Below, piece by piece: positions 7,647 through 17,763 of a stretch of 64,000 bases of DNA. Below the pieces are notes generated by a model. It saw nothing but the letters and a program-made list of their open reading frames with translations. It had not been told where the DNA came from and did no database searches. The position numbers and the translations under genes were made by a program. The DNA is from Akkermansiaceae bacterium (GTDB lineage Bacteria > Verrucomicrobiota > Verrucomicrobiia > Verrucomicrobiales > Akkermansiaceae): positions 510,717-574,716 of the forward strand of contig JACKQB010000005.1 of NCBI GenBank assembly GCA_024233115.1, in the 5' to 3' direction. The number at the start of each line of letters is the position of its first letter. Positions within the stretch are counted from its first letter, which is position 1.

Positions 7647-8969
7647 ATGAACGGACAATCCAAGACATCGCAGGTGCCACGAAACTGCCCATCATCTGCC
7701 CATCATTCTTACAAGGGCGTATCCAGAACCAGTGTCATTTACTGGCGTGAAAGAGTGGAGCGCACGAAGAGCGCGAATGGAAAAGTGAATGCGGACTACA
7801 GCGTTCGCATCGTGTACAAAGCACGTCGTGTTAGATTTGCCCTGGAGACAGCAAATAGAAATGAAGCCGCGAGTAAGGCCGCTGATATTTACAAGTATCT
7901 GACTGAGAACGGATGGGATGAGACGAACACCAAATATAAATCGCCTTCATCTCTGACATTTCAAAAACCTAAGGAGGCGACTGTGAGCGACTTGATCCAA
8001 GTCTCTAAGAAATACGCCACTGTGCGAGAACGCACCTTTGAAGGCTACACCAGAGCGCTCCGTAAAATCGTTGCGGACATCATGGAGGTGCGAAGTGATA
8101 AAAAACACCAGTTAGGTAGCTACACAGGCAATAAAGACTGGAAACAGGCTATCGACGATACCCCCTTGAGCGAAATAACTCCACTGAAAGTTCAGGGATG
8201 GCGACAAGCATACATCAGCAAATCAGGCAAAGATGCTTCTGCAAAGCGCAAGGCAACAGTGACAACCAATAGCCTCATCAGGAATGCCAAGGGATTCTTT
8301 TCAAAGAAACTATTACCATTTCTCAATGAGGAGCTAATCCTCCCTACTCCCCTGCCATTTGAAGGAGTGCAATCAGAAAAAACAGGATCAATTCGATATC
8401 ACAGTAAAATTGACGCTCCCAAGCTGATGAGGGCAGCCCATCTGGAACTCAAAACCGAGCATCCCCAGGCATACACCGTTTTCCTGCTCGCCTTTGTCTG
8501 TGGCATGCGGGTTTCTGAAATAGACCATCTGTTATGGGACTCCATCGACCTGGATCAGGGATTACTCCATGTTCGCAGCACCAAATACCACACTCTCAAA
8601 AGCGAGGATTCAGAAGGCATCCTGGATTTAAGTGATGAGATGTGCGAGCATCTAAAAAATTGTGTGAGTGCCGCCGACGACGATTTTGTGATTGTCGTTG
8701 GGGAAAACGATACAGTTTTTTCCAGCTCCAAATACCGCTGTCAAAAGCATTTCAATAAGCTGATAGAGTGGCTTCGCAGTAAAGGAGTGAAAGCTCAGAA
8801 GCCCATTCACACACTTCGTAAAGAAGTCGGCTCCTTAGTCGCCGCGGAACAGGGTATTTTTGCCGCATCACGCTACCTGCGTCACTCGAATATTCAAATC
8901 ACCGCTGCGGTTTATCTTGATAAGAAAAACAAAGTTGTCCCTTCTATTGGGATTCGGTTGAGTGCCTAA
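7647..8969 (+). CDS. int: Tyrosine recombinase, integrase of element 2
   Basis: A 440-aa site-specific recombinase. The C-terminal catalytic domain shows box I arginine in GMRVSEIDHL, box II in HTLRKEVGS, and H/W plus tyrosine in RHSNIQITAAVYLD. The N-terminal part carries an arm-binding-like and SAM-like domain. Inserts and, with Xis, excises the element at the tRNA-Tyr 3' end through a covalent phosphotyrosine intermediate. ATG 7647 is preferred over 7605 because it lies just after a TATAAT (7631-7636) and in the same relation to a shared intergenic motif as the other integrase start at 54629. Its own reading frame contains an arm-type repeat (7681-7705). Confidence 0.92.
   Translation: MNGQSKTSQVPRNCPSSAHHSYKGVSRTSVIYWRERVERTKSANGKVNADYSVRIVYKARRVRFALETANRNEAASKAADIYKYLTENGWDETNTKYKSPSSLTFQKPKEATVSDLIQVSKKYATVRERTFEGYTRALRKIVADIMEVRSDKKHQLGSYTGNKDWKQAIDDTPLSEITPLKVQGWRQAYISKSGKDASAKRKATVTTNSLIRNAKGFFSKKLLPFLNEELILPTPLPFEGVQSEKTGSIRYHSKIDAPKLMRAAHLELKTEHPQAYTVFLLAFVCGMRVSEIDHLLWDSIDLDQGLLHVRSTKYHTLKSEDSEGILDLSDEMCEHLKNCVSAADDDFVIVVGENDTVFSSSKYRCQKHFNKLIEWLRSKGVKAQKPIHTLRKEVGSLVAAEQGIFAASRYLRHSNIQITAAVYLDKKNKVVPSIGIRLSA
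7681..7705. repeat. Arm-type repeat inside integrase gene, right arm of element 2
   Basis: A 25-bp sequence with two GCCCATCA units 11 bp apart. An identical copy lies at 54371-54395 at the other end of element 2. In the circular form the two would sit either side of the tRNA-Tyr core, the standard attP layout for tyrosine integrases. Confidence 0.7.
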
Positions 8970-9106
8970 AAATTTTGGCATTGCTCTTGAGTTAAACACC
9001 CCATCTAATCTTGAGGTTGAAGTCTACGTATTGTGAATTTATTCGGAATAGACTTGAGGTCTAATCCTCTTAGGAGTATCGTCGCACGCACTGATGTGAC
9101 TGTATC

Positions 9107-9496
9107 ATGACTCTCGCAAAGAACATCATCACTGCTTTTCTAGCTCTGCTACTGGTTAATCCAGCCTGTTGCTGCGCTTTGAATGGAGGTTGTTCGACTG
9201 ATAAGGCAGAGGAAGTGCCTGTTCGCTCATGCTGTTCTGAATCATCTGAAGATCAAGATGGTGATAAAGAATCTCCCGCTGACGATCACACATGCAAGTG
9301 TTCGATCAATAAGGATTACACTGAGCAGGGAAAAATCAATCTTCACAACCCAGTCTTTGCTCTCCTTCCCGAGCCCTCGGTGGTGACATTACCAGTCGAT
9401 CCGTTTGTGCCCACACGTGCAGTAAACCTACCACGGGCAACACACGACCCTCCCGGAGTTTCGCTCCGCATCCTTTATTCGGTTTTCCGTCTTTGA
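9107..9496 (+). CDS. Small Cys-rich exported protein, first of copper operon
   Basis: A 129-aa protein with an N-terminal signal-like segment (AFLALLLVNPACCC) and a middle rich in Cys and acidic residues (ACCCALNGGC, RSCCSES, HTCKCS), suited to metal binding in the periplasm. The C-terminus has DPPGVSLRILYSVFRL, a pattern echoed in the protein at 19781. Heads the operon with lipoprotein, TolC, adaptor and RND genes. No recognised Pfam name; similar small leaders are common before metal-efflux genes. Function inferred from composition and place. Confidence 0.7.
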   Translation: MTLAKNIITAFLALLLVNPACCCALNGGCSTDKAEEVPVRSCCSESSEDQDGDKESPADDHTCKCSINKDYTEQGKINLHNPVFALLPEPSVVTLPVDPFVPTRAVNLPRATHDPPGVSLRILYSVFRL

Positions 9497-9508
9497 TACA
9501 CGGAACTT

Positions 9509-9546
9509 ATCCGCATGCCTCTATGTGAACAGGCATCTCTGCGGAT
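9509..9546 (+). terminator. Hairpin after first Cys-rich gene
   Basis: Nested inverted repeats ATCCGCATGCCT (9509-9520) against AGGCAT (9531-9536) and GCGGAT (9541-9546). No T-run follows, so it may be an mRNA-processing or attenuation hairpin. The remaining space to 9771 shows no gene. Confidence 0.4.
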
Positions 9547-9771
9547 CTATGGATGACTGATGAGCAATCTGCTCGTCAATGTATCTCATTAACGTCAAAG
9601 TGGCATATTGTGCCCACTTGCGTCAGCCATCCACGTGAGCCTCAGGACAAGTATGTCCACACAAAACAGGCTAACTAAGTTGCAGTCTAGCGCCTTCGTG
9701 CCCGCGTCTCTGCATTATTAAAAAAAACGGGCACTCATTCCCAATATAATATCCAACCAAATACTAATTCC

Positions 9772-10119
9772 ATGAAACTAAAAAAATACATTCAGATAGG
9801 CGCAGTCCTTATTTCTGCACCACTCATCCTCGCGTCATGTGGGGAGAAAAAAGCCGATGAAAATACAGGCACAGCCACTACCGAAAACACTGAGGTCAAA
9901 CCCTATCCACTTGATACCTGCATTGTCTCCGGCGAGGAGCTTGGGTCGATGGGTGAGCCTCATGTTTTTGTCCATGAAGGACAGGAAATTAAAATGTTCT
10001 GCGACAAGTGCGTGCCCAAGTTCGACAAGAACCCGGCCAAATACCTAGCCCTACTCAAGAAAGGGAAAACCAGCACTGATGGTCACGATCATACCGATCA
10101 CAGTGGACATAACCACTAA
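9772..10119 (+). CDS. Lipoprotein with YHS-like metal-binding domain
   Basis: A 115-aa protein. Signal peptide with lipobox LASC (20-23) predicts an outer- or inner-membrane lipoprotein. The mature part has YPLDTCIVSG...MFCDKC...FDKNPAKYL, the spacing of YHS/TRASH-like heavy-metal domains, and a His/Asp-rich tail (DGHDHTDHSGHNH). Probably a periplasmic copper or silver chaperone or sensor feeding the CusCBA pump encoded downstream. It shares a transcription unit with the TolC gene, separated by a hairpin. Confidence 0.8.
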   Translation: MKLKKYIQIGAVLISAPLILASCGEKKADENTGTATTENTEVKPYPLDTCIVSGEELGSMGEPHVFVHEGQEIKMFCDKCVPKFDKNPAKYLALLKKGKTSTDGHDHTDHSGHNH

Positions 10120-10128
10120 ACCCACAAC

Positions 10129-10162
10129 GCAGTATCCGGGGAGCAAACTCTTCGGATACTGC
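10129..10162 (+). terminator. Intercistronic hairpin before TolC gene
   Basis: Perfect 10-bp inverted repeat GCAGTATCCG (10129-10138) and CGGATACTGC (10153-10162) with a 14-nt loop and no T-run. Likely an attenuator or mRNA-stability element between the lipoprotein and pump genes. Confidence 0.45.
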
Positions 10163-10184
10163 AAACCTCTAATCTACTAAATTC

Positions 10185-11501
10185 ATGAGACTCTTCGCTC
10201 TATCTTCAAGCATCATCATCATCGCCCTGTCAGGGTGCCAGACGTCTAGCTCTGTCAGCAACGGGTCTTCGCGTTCCAACGATTTGCCGCTGACTCGCAC
10301 ACAAGCCACCAACTACGGCATTGCGTCCAGTGCAGGAGTCGAGCAACTCGTCTCTCAAGCTCTGAAACACCATCCATCGCTTGCCGCAGCTCGACAGAAA
10401 ATCATACGACTCCAAGCCAAGATCCCGCAAGCTCAGGCATTACCCGATCCCAAGGCTAGAATCAGTGCAGGCAGTTTAGCTCAAACCGCCGCAGGCCAAG
10501 TAGATGCCGTTGCCGGCGTCGAACAAGCCATCCCTTTTCCCGGTAAACGACGAGCCAAAGCAAACGCGGCTCAAAAAGAAGCTGATGCAGCCAAAGCTGA
10601 ATTAGAAAATCTAAAACTCCGTGTCGCAGAGCGCGTTCGTTTTGCATTCTGGGATTACTATCTTGCCCATCAAAACCAACGTATAAGCCGAGAGAGTAAA
10701 GAGGTGCTACAAACCATACAAGAGATCGTCCAGGCGCGGGTCAAAGCCAACCAAGGAACTCAAGCCGACCTACTCAGAATTTCCACAGAGATTAGCAAGG
10801 TTGATCAACAACTCATTGCTGCGAGGCAGCAAACGAGCAGCGCCAAGGCCACGCTGAACGCCTTACTTAATCGTCCTAGCCATTCTAGCTTACCATACCC
10901 TAAACGCTCCTCCGTTCCGTCGTCCGGCAATCTTAACAGCCTCATCGCAAGAGCTGAGTCAGCTCATCCCAGCGTCAAGGCAGGTCAAGCGCGCCTCACG
11001 GCCTTCCAACATCGGCTTCGCAATGCAAAGCTCGATGCCTACCCTGATTTTCTGATTGGTGCTCAGCACTCGTGGGTTTCCGATTCAGGCCTATCGCCCG
11101 TCGCCGATGGCCGTGATCAAACCATGTTCACACTGGGGATGACCATTCCGCTTTGGCAAAAACCGCGTAAAGCCAGAGTTGCCGAGGCCAATGCTGGCAT
11201 CGCAGAAATGCAGGCAGGTGTTGCCAGCTCGCGAGCCGAACTTCGCCAGCGTGTCGAGGACGCATGGTTCCGAGCCAAGTCATCACGGGAAATGATTACC
11301 CTGTTCGATAATCGCCTCCTTCCTGACGCACAACAAGCTCATGAACTTGCACTTCAATCCTACAGTGCGGGCAAACAATCATTCGTCGATGTGCTCGATA
11401 CATGGCGACTGCTCCTCAAGTTTCAACTCCAACAGGAAGGCAATCGTGCCTCATTAGGAAAAGCCTCTGCATCTCTCAAAAGCGCAGCTGCTATCCGTTA
11501 A
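10185..11501 (+). CDS. Outer-membrane efflux protein, TolC/CusC family
   Basis: A 438-aa outer-membrane channel lipoprotein; lipobox LSGC near residues 15-18. It has the duplicated long coiled-coil pattern of the family (LVSQALKHHPSLAAARQKI and SLIARAESAHPSVKAGQARL mark the two repeats) and the usual C-terminal YSAGKQSFVDVLD segment. Forms the exit duct of the copper/silver tripartite pump with the adaptor at 11524 and the RND protein at 13828. Spacing of 22 nt to the adaptor supports one operon. Confidence 0.9.
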   Translation: MRLFALSSSIIIIALSGCQTSSSVSNGSSRSNDLPLTRTQATNYGIASSAGVEQLVSQALKHHPSLAAARQKIIRLQAKIPQAQALPDPKARISAGSLAQTAAGQVDAVAGVEQAIPFPGKRRAKANAAQKEADAAKAELENLKLRVAERVRFAFWDYYLAHQNQRISRESKEVLQTIQEIVQARVKANQGTQADLLRISTEISKVDQQLIAARQQTSSAKATLNALLNRPSHSSLPYPKRSSVPSSGNLNSLIARAESAHPSVKAGQARLTAFQHRLRNAKLDAYPDFLIGAQHSWVSDSGLSPVADGRDQTMFTLGMTIPLWQKPRKARVAEANAGIAEMQAGVASSRAELRQRVEDAWFRAKSSREMITLFDNRLLPDAQQAHELALQSYSAGKQSFVDVLDTWRLLLKFQLQQEGNRASLGKASASLKSAAAIR

Positions 11502-11523
11502 AATCACTAACCCATATCTCACC

Positions 11524-13788
11524 ATGAAAATTATCAATATTCTCAAGCCCCTCATCGCTTTGGTCAAAAAACCAATAACGATCTTACTTCCTATCACCCT
11601 CTTTTTCGCAGGTTGGTGGTTAGGCTTACCTGCAAAACAAGATAATTCTGAAGGAGCATCAGCTTCAGAAAGCAGTCAAGAGTGGACCTGCTCTATGCAC
11701 CCACAAATCCGTCAGCCCAATTTCGGACTTTGCCCAATCTGCAACATGGATCTCATCCCTCTAGAAGCTGGCAACAGTGATGGCGGTTTACGCGAAATCG
11801 CTGTCAGTGCAGAAGCCGCCGCATTACTAGACCTCCGTGTAAGTCCTGTGTTGCGCGCACCTGCCCAAGTTGATGTAAAAATGTTCGGAAAAATCGACTA
11901 CGATGAGCGCAGCATTGTCACCACTACTGCGCGCATGAGCGGAAGAATTGATCGACTCTTTGCCGACTTCACCGGCACGACTGTGAGTAAAGGTGATGCC
12001 ATCGCTGAAATTTACAGCCCGGAAATCTACATGGCCCAACAGGAACTCATTCAAGCGGTTCAATCTCTCACCACATCCACGACACCTAATGTTCGCAAGA
12101 TACGCACCAACTTTCTGACGGCTGCTCGTGAAAAATTGCGTTTACTGGAACTCACAGACCAGCAAATTACCGCGATAGAGAAACAGCAAAAACCCAGTGA
12201 TCACATCACACTCACTGCCCCCCAGGATGGCATCATCGTAAAGCTCAACGCCAAGGAAGGACAGTATCTTAAAACTGGAGAGCCGCTCTTCAGTATTGCC
12301 AGACTTGATTCTGTCTGGCTGAAAATGGAAGCCTATGAGTCTGACCTTCCGTGGTTGCGGTATGCTCAGGATGTCTCCTTCAACGTCGAGGCCATCCCAG
12401 GAAAAACCTTCCATGGTCGTATCGCTTTTATCGATCCGCAACTCGACCCACAACGACGAATTGTTAGAATACGTGTCAACGTCGCTAATAAAGATCTGCT
12501 GCTAAAACCTGGTATGTTTGCCAACGCTGCAGCACAGTCCAAAGTCGCCCTACACGGTCGCGTGCTTAGCGCTGACCTTGCAGGTAAGTGGATCAGCCCG
12601 ATGCATCCAGAAATTGTTAAAGACAGCCCCGGCGAGTGCGATATTTGCGGCATGCCGCTCGTCCCCGCAGAGAAATTTGGGTTCGTGGCATCAAGTGAAC
12701 CTACCGAAAACCCGATCCTCGTACCAGCATCCGCAGTGTTGCGCACAGGTGAACGCGCTATTGTGTATGTGCGAATCCCAGAAAAAGTAGAACCTGTTTT
12801 TGAAGGCCGTGAAATCGTATTAGGTCCAAAAACAGGCGATTACTACATCGTCAGTAGTGGTCTCGACGCAGGAGAACTAGTCGTTACCAAAGGAGCCTAT
12901 AAGCTCGACAGTGAGCTTCAAATCAAAGCGCGTCCATCGATGATGAATCCCGACTCCGGACTGGAGGAGCGTCCCGCCAAACGTGCCGCCGACCAGATCA
13001 CTGGCCAATGGTCACCTGTATTGCGTGCCTACGGCAAACTTGAACAAAGTATCCAGCAGGGAGATCAAGCCGCTGCCAGCAACCACTTAATTGCTCTACA
13101 TCATGCACTAAGGCGGATTCAGCATTCTCAACTCCAGCCAAAGGAACTCGCGCTCTGGAAAGAGTTCTCCATGCGATTGGATAACACGCTCACGATTTCA
13201 AAGACACGAAAAATGGATCGTTCAACTCTCGCCATCATCCGCGATCAAATGAATAAGACGGGCCGTTATCTTGGATTATCATCAAAAGCTCTTCCTTCCA
13301 TTTCCCCAGATAAATCGTGGATTACATCACTCAAGGCTACAACAAGTGCTTACCTGTCAGTCAGCAAGGCTCTCGCCGATGATAAACCAGAGGAAGCGAT
13401 CAAGGCCGCTCCTGCTCTCGCCAGCGCCCTATCCTCACTCCCTGAGGGAGATGAAAAAAAGACTCTCCAACAAGCACTCGTCGCATTTCAAAAAGAGAAG
13501 GAGGTCAAGGCATTACGCAAGGCTTTCAAGCCCGTCAGCGACTCATTGATCCGCCTCATTCGACAACATGGAATCGATCACATTGGTAATGTTTATGTCA
13601 TTCACTGCCCGATGGCGCTCAAAGGCCAGGGAGCCGACTGGCTCTCCGCTGACCCTCAAGTCAGAAACCCATACTTTGGTGATGCCATGTATGATTGCGG
13701 ATCTGTTACCGACACACTTTCACTTGGAAAGTTAAAGCCTAAAAAAATGGAGCCCATGAAACCTGGTATGGATCACAGTGGTCACTAG
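11524..13788 (+). CDS. RND periplasmic adaptor with two heavy-metal-binding domains, CusB-like
   Basis: A 754-aa membrane-fusion protein, much longer than the usual 400 residues. Order: N-terminal membrane anchor (about 18-35); heavy-metal-binding domain with CSMHPQI and CPICNMDLIP (55-79); HlyD-type barrel-sandwich and beta-barrel; a second such domain (ISPMHPEI, CDICGMPLVP) inserted near 357-381; C-terminal membrane-proximal domain; then a tail with a DUF3347-like motif (HCPMALKG, DWLSADPQVRNPYFG). The motifs point to copper or silver. Bridges the TolC and RND proteins and probably collects periplasmic Cu(I). The doubled domain and long tail look like fused accessory chaperones. Confidence 0.9.
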   Translation: MKIINILKPLIALVKKPITILLPITLFFAGWWLGLPAKQDNSEGASASESSQEWTCSMHPQIRQPNFGLCPICNMDLIPLEAGNSDGGLREIAVSAEAAALLDLRVSPVLRAPAQVDVKMFGKIDYDERSIVTTTARMSGRIDRLFADFTGTTVSKGDAIAEIYSPEIYMAQQELIQAVQSLTTSTTPNVRKIRTNFLTAAREKLRLLELTDQQITAIEKQQKPSDHITLTAPQDGIIVKLNAKEGQYLKTGEPLFSIARLDSVWLKMEAYESDLPWLRYAQDVSFNVEAIPGKTFHGRIAFIDPQLDPQRRIVRIRVNVANKDLLLKPGMFANAAAQSKVALHGRVLSADLAGKWISPMHPEIVKDSPGECDICGMPLVPAEKFGFVASSEPTENPILVPASAVLRTGERAIVYVRIPEKVEPVFEGREIVLGPKTGDYYIVSSGLDAGELVVTKGAYKLDSELQIKARPSMMNPDSGLEERPAKRAADQITGQWSPVLRAYGKLEQSIQQGDQAAASNHLIALHHALRRIQHSQLQPKELALWKEFSMRLDNTLTISKTRKMDRSTLAIIRDQMNKTGRYLGLSSKALPSISPDKSWITSLKATTSAYLSVSKALADDKPEEAIKAAPALASALSSLPEGDEKKTLQQALVAFQKEKEVKALRKAFKPVSDSLIRLIRQHGIDHIGNVYVIHCPMALKGQGADWLSADPQVRNPYFGDAMYDCGSVTDTLSLGKLKPKKMEPMKPGMDHSGH

Positions 13789-13827
13789 AAGCGATTTCAC
13801 TTCAATTAAAACTAACAGACTTTCTTT

Positions 13828-16800
13828 ATGAACAAGCTCATTCACTTCTGCCTCAACCAAAAAATGGTTGTTCTCATTCTGCTTACCTTCGTCATTGGCT
13901 GGGGTGTGCGTGTTGCCCCCTTTGACTGGGATACAAAAGTCATCCCCCGTGATCCTGTCGCGGTCGATGCCATCCCCGATCTTGGTGACAACCAGCAGAT
14001 CATCTTCACCGAATACATGGGGCGATCACCTCAGGACGTGGAAGACCAGATCAGCTACCCTCTCACCGTCTCGTTGCTTGGTATTCCCGGTGTGCAAGAA
14101 GTTCGCAGCTATTCCATGTTTGGGTTTTCTTACGTCTACCTCATCTTTAAGGAAGACGTTGATTACTACTGGAGCCGTAGTCGAATTTTGGAAAAGCTGA
14201 ATAGTCTTCCCGCTGGACTTCTCCCTGATGGTGCCACGCCGACCCTTGGCCCGGATGCCACAGGATTAGGACAAGTGTATCAGTACTTTCTCGAAGGACG
14301 TGATCCAGACGGCAACCCCGTTCCCGGTTGGAATCCCGAGGAACTACGCTCGCTGCAAGACTGGTATGTGCGCTACTCCCTGCTCGGTGCCGATGGCGTG
14401 GCCGAGGTCGCTTCCGTTGGTGGGTTTGTTAAACAATATCAAGTCGAAGTCGACCCTATCAAACTTCAGGCATGGGATGTTACTTTAGCCGACGTTGCCA
14501 ACGCAGTGCGCAAGAGCAACATGGAAACAGGTGCCCGAAACCTCGCTATCAATGGAGCTGAATACATTCTCCGTGGCACGGGATACATCCGGGAACTGGA
14601 TGACTTGCGCGATGCAGTAGTCGCGGTTCGAGATAATACTCCGATCACCGTAGCTCAAATAGCAACCGTCCAACTCGGACCTGACATGAGGCGAGGTGTG
14701 ATCGATGTGAATGGAGCCGATGCCGCAGGTGGAATTGTCGTCGCCCGATACGGAGCCAACCCCTTGCAAACGATCAAAAACACCAAAGCCAAGGTCAAAG
14801 AAGTCTCAGCGGCATTACCCGTAAAAGTCATTGTTTACTGGCAAAAAACCGACCGCGATGCTGTCAAAAATTTCGCCGACGAACATGACATATCACCAGC
14901 GTTTGCGAGTGAAGCCCCGGCTGACACAACACTCAATCAAGAAGCATGGCTGCCGTGGACCAACACCCATGAACAAGATCTCTGGCCTGAATGGATGAAC
15001 ACATCGAAGGTCACCATCGTTCCTTTTTATGATCGCTCAGGACTCATCGATGAAACCCTCAACACCCTTGACGAAGCGCTCTATCAGCAAATCCTCGTTA
15101 CCATCATTGTGGTGGTTATCATGGTGCTACACTTCCGCAGTAGTATCCTCATTTCCTCCATGTTGCCCCTGGCGGTATTGATCACCTTCATCGGTATGAA
15201 GTTGTTCGGTGTCGACGCCAATATCGTGGCTCTATCCGGGATCGCCATTGCCATTGGAACGGTGGTGGATGTTGGAATTGTTCTTACCGAGAACATCATC
15301 AAACACCTCAAAGAAGCCGCACCCGGGTCCAGTTCAGCCACCGTTATTTATGAGGCTGTCACCGAGGTAGCCGGAGCTGTCACTACTTCAGTGATGACTA
15401 CTGTTGTTAGTTTCCTGCCCGTTTTCACAATGACAGGTGAAGCTGGACGTCTCTACCGTCCTCTAGCCTATACCAAATCATTTGCACTCATTGCATCGAT
15501 TATCGTGGCCCTGACGATCATCCCGCCTATAGCCCACTTTTTACTGGGAGTTTTGCCGCGCTGGTTAAAAAAGGATAAAAACGATAAACGGAAATTGTCA
15601 GCAAAACTCGTTAGCCGCAGCTATCTCATCACAGCTCTCCTAGGCATAGGGGCAGGCATTTCTTTGGGGTTCTCTACAACGCTTGCCCTCGCCTTCATCG
15701 CTCTTGCCGTTCTCAACGCCTTCCACTCAAGGCTCTCTCCCAAGTTACAGCACGTTGGCGTTCTCACCATCAACATTGGAACCGCGCTCATAGTCGGCTG
15801 GCTACTGGCAAAGAACTGGATGCCTCTTGGTCTTGAGTCGGCCACTTTTACCAACTTCCTCTTTGTTGCCATCCTCCTCGGGGGGCTGCTTATCACATTT
15901 AAGATCTTCGAGCTCGGCTATACCCGCATCCTTAGCTGGTGCCTTAAACACAAAGCCCTCTTTCTTAGCCTCCCCCTGATGATGCTCGCTGCGGCGGGGT
16001 GTATTTGGTTGGGCTTTGGAAAGCTTACATCGGGCCTCCCCGAGGGCATTCAACACACCTCCCTCTATCAAGACCTTGATAAAAAATTCCCTGGGCTGGG
16101 CAAGGAGTTCAGACCCGCACTTGATGAAGGATCATTCCTCGTCATGCCTACTGTCAGTCCACACGCATCCATCAAGGAGGCGACTGAGGCACTCCGGACT
16201 CTTGATGCTGCCATTGCTGCTATCCCAGAGGTTTCTCAAGTCGTGGGGAAAATTGGCCGCGCCGAGTCAGCACTCGATCCTGCTCCCATTTCAATGATCG
16301 AGACGATTGTGAACTACCGCTCGGAATATCGATCCGATGAAAAAGGCCGCGTTCTCACCTTCGAGGTGAACGACAATGGCGACTACGTCTATGACAAGAA
16401 AGGTAAGCTCGTCCCAGACGAAGACGGCAAGCCGTTTCGTCAGTGGCGACCTCATATCAAAAGTGCCGACGACATCTGGCAAGAAATCAGTAAAGTCACA
16501 CAGTCGCCCGGACTAACAGGCGCACCCAAACTCCAACCCATTGAAACACGTCTCGTCATGCTTCGCACGGGCATGCGTGCTCCGATGGGTATCAAAGTCA
16601 AAGCACCAACCCTTCTCAGCTTAGAAGATTTTGGTCTTCAAATTGAACGCCTCATGCGCGAAAGCGGCATTCCCGGTCTTGACGTCAACAGTATCAATGC
16701 CGATCGTATCGTTGGGAAACCTTACCTCGAAATCCATCCTGACCGGGAAGCGGCCAAACGCTACGGACTGAACGTCGTCGACATTCACAAAACAATCCAG

Positions 16801-17763
16801 ACAGCTATTGGTGGCGAGATTGTTACGACAACCGTCGAAGGGCGCGAGCGATATGATGTCCAGGTCCGCTATGCACGAGAAGCGCGAGACTCCATCGAGA
16901 GTATCGAAAAAATCCTTATCAAAACCAAGGAAGGCGCACAGGTGCCACTCGGTCAACTTGTGGAAATCAAGTACGTGCGAGGTCCTCAAGTCATCAAGAG
17001 TGAAGACACCTTCCTCACGGGCTACGTCACCTTTGGTGCTAACCCGGGATTCGCGGAGGTCGATGTCGTCGAAGAAGTTCAAGCCTACCTCGATGAACAA
17101 GAAGAAGCAGGCAAACTGAAACGCGCCGGCGGCATCCGTTACGAGTTTGCAGGTAACTATGAGTCCGCACTGGAGTTCGAGAAAAACATGATGATCATCA
17201 TGCCTTTGGCGTTACTATCGATTTTCCTAATTCTTTATCTGGAAAACCGCTCCGTGCTCAACACCTTCATCATCTTCAGTGGAATCACCGTTGCTTTCTC
17301 GGGAGGGTTCATCCTCCTCTGGCTCTATGGTCAGCCCGGGTTCATGAACTTCACCGTCTTTGGTCACAACTTGCGGGAACTCTTTCAGATCCACCCCATC
17401 AATCTATCCACAGCCGTCTGGGTCGGCTTCATCGCCCTCTTCGGTATCGCGACTGATGACGGCGTAGTCATCTCCACCTACCTACGACAGAGGTTTAAAA
17501 AGGACAATCCACAAACCATCGCTGAAATTCGAGCAGCCACAGTCACCGCTGGTAAACGCCGCTGCCGCCCCTGCCTGATGACTACCGCCACGACCCTACT
17601 GGCCCTCCTTCCCGTGCTTACATCCACAGGCCGAGGTGCTGACATCATGGGACCTATGGCTGTGCCGATCTTCGGAGGTATGCTCGTAGAGCTACTTACG
17701 ATGTTTGTCGTACCCGTGCTGTTCTGCACCGCAAAAGAACTCACCCATAAACAACAAGTTTAA
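13828..17763 (+). CDS. cusA: RND heavy-metal efflux permease, CusA-like
   Basis: A 1311-aa proton-driven inner-membrane pump of the HME-RND family. It starts directly at TM1 (MNKLIHFCLNQKMVVLILL) and contains TM4 IAIAIGTVVDVGIVLTENII and a late TM block GIATDDGVVISTYLR. It is about 250 residues longer than typical CusA because of a loop insertion before TM4 and extra hydrophobic segments between the two halves (about residues 590-720). Such long forms occur in several non-proteobacterial phyla. Exports Cu(I)/Ag(I) with CusB-like and TolC-like partners. The gene symbol is by family; the substrate is inferred from the adaptor. Confidence 0.9.
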   Translation: MNKLIHFCLNQKMVVLILLTFVIGWGVRVAPFDWDTKVIPRDPVAVDAIPDLGDNQQIIFTEYMGRSPQDVEDQISYPLTVSLLGIPGVQEVRSYSMFGFSYVYLIFKEDVDYYWSRSRILEKLNSLPAGLLPDGATPTLGPDATGLGQVYQYFLEGRDPDGNPVPGWNPEELRSLQDWYVRYSLLGADGVAEVASVGGFVKQYQVEVDPIKLQAWDVTLADVANAVRKSNMETGARNLAINGAEYILRGTGYIRELDDLRDAVVAVRDNTPITVAQIATVQLGPDMRRGVIDVNGADAAGGIVVARYGANPLQTIKNTKAKVKEVSAALPVKVIVYWQKTDRDAVKNFADEHDISPAFASEAPADTTLNQEAWLPWTNTHEQDLWPEWMNTSKVTIVPFYDRSGLIDETLNTLDEALYQQILVTIIVVVIMVLHFRSSILISSMLPLAVLITFIGMKLFGVDANIVALSGIAIAIGTVVDVGIVLTENIIKHLKEAAPGSSSATVIYEAVTEVAGAVTTSVMTTVVSFLPVFTMTGEAGRLYRPLAYTKSFALIASIIVALTIIPPIAHFLLGVLPRWLKKDKNDKRKLSAKLVSRSYLITALLGIGAGISLGFSTTLALAFIALAVLNAFHSRLSPKLQHVGVLTINIGTALIVGWLLAKNWMPLGLESATFTNFLFVAILLGGLLITFKIFELGYTRILSWCLKHKALFLSLPLMMLAAAGCIWLGFGKLTSGLPEGIQHTSLYQDLDKKFPGLGKEFRPALDEGSFLVMPTVSPHASIKEATEALRTLDAAIAAIPEVSQVVGKIGRAESALDPAPISMIETIVNYRSEYRSDEKGRVLTFEVNDNGDYVYDKKGKLVPDEDGKPFRQWRPHIKSADDIWQEISKVTQSPGLTGAPKLQPIETRLVMLRTGMRAPMGIKVKAPTLLSLEDFGLQIERLMRESGIPGLDVNSINADRIVGKPYLEIHPDREAAKRYGLNVVDIHKTIQTAIGGEIVTTTVEGRERYDVQVRYAREARDSIESIEKILIKTKEGAQVPLGQLVEIKYVRGPQVIKSEDTFLTGYVTFGANPGFAEVDVVEEVQAYLDEQEEAGKLKRAGGIRYEFAGNYESALEFEKNMMIIMPLALLSIFLILYLENRSVLNTFIIFSGITVAFSGGFILLWLYGQPGFMNFTVFGHNLRELFQIHPINLSTAVWVGFIALFGIATDDGVVISTYLRQRFKKDNPQTIAEIRAATVTAGKRRCRPCLMTTATTLLALLPVLTSTGRGADIMGPMAVPIFGGMLVELLTMFVVPVLFCTAKELTHKQQV

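Noticed and set aside
9551..9600. Hammerhead-like CTGATGAG core
   Set aside because: No GAAA after a stem II and no convincing stems; chance match.
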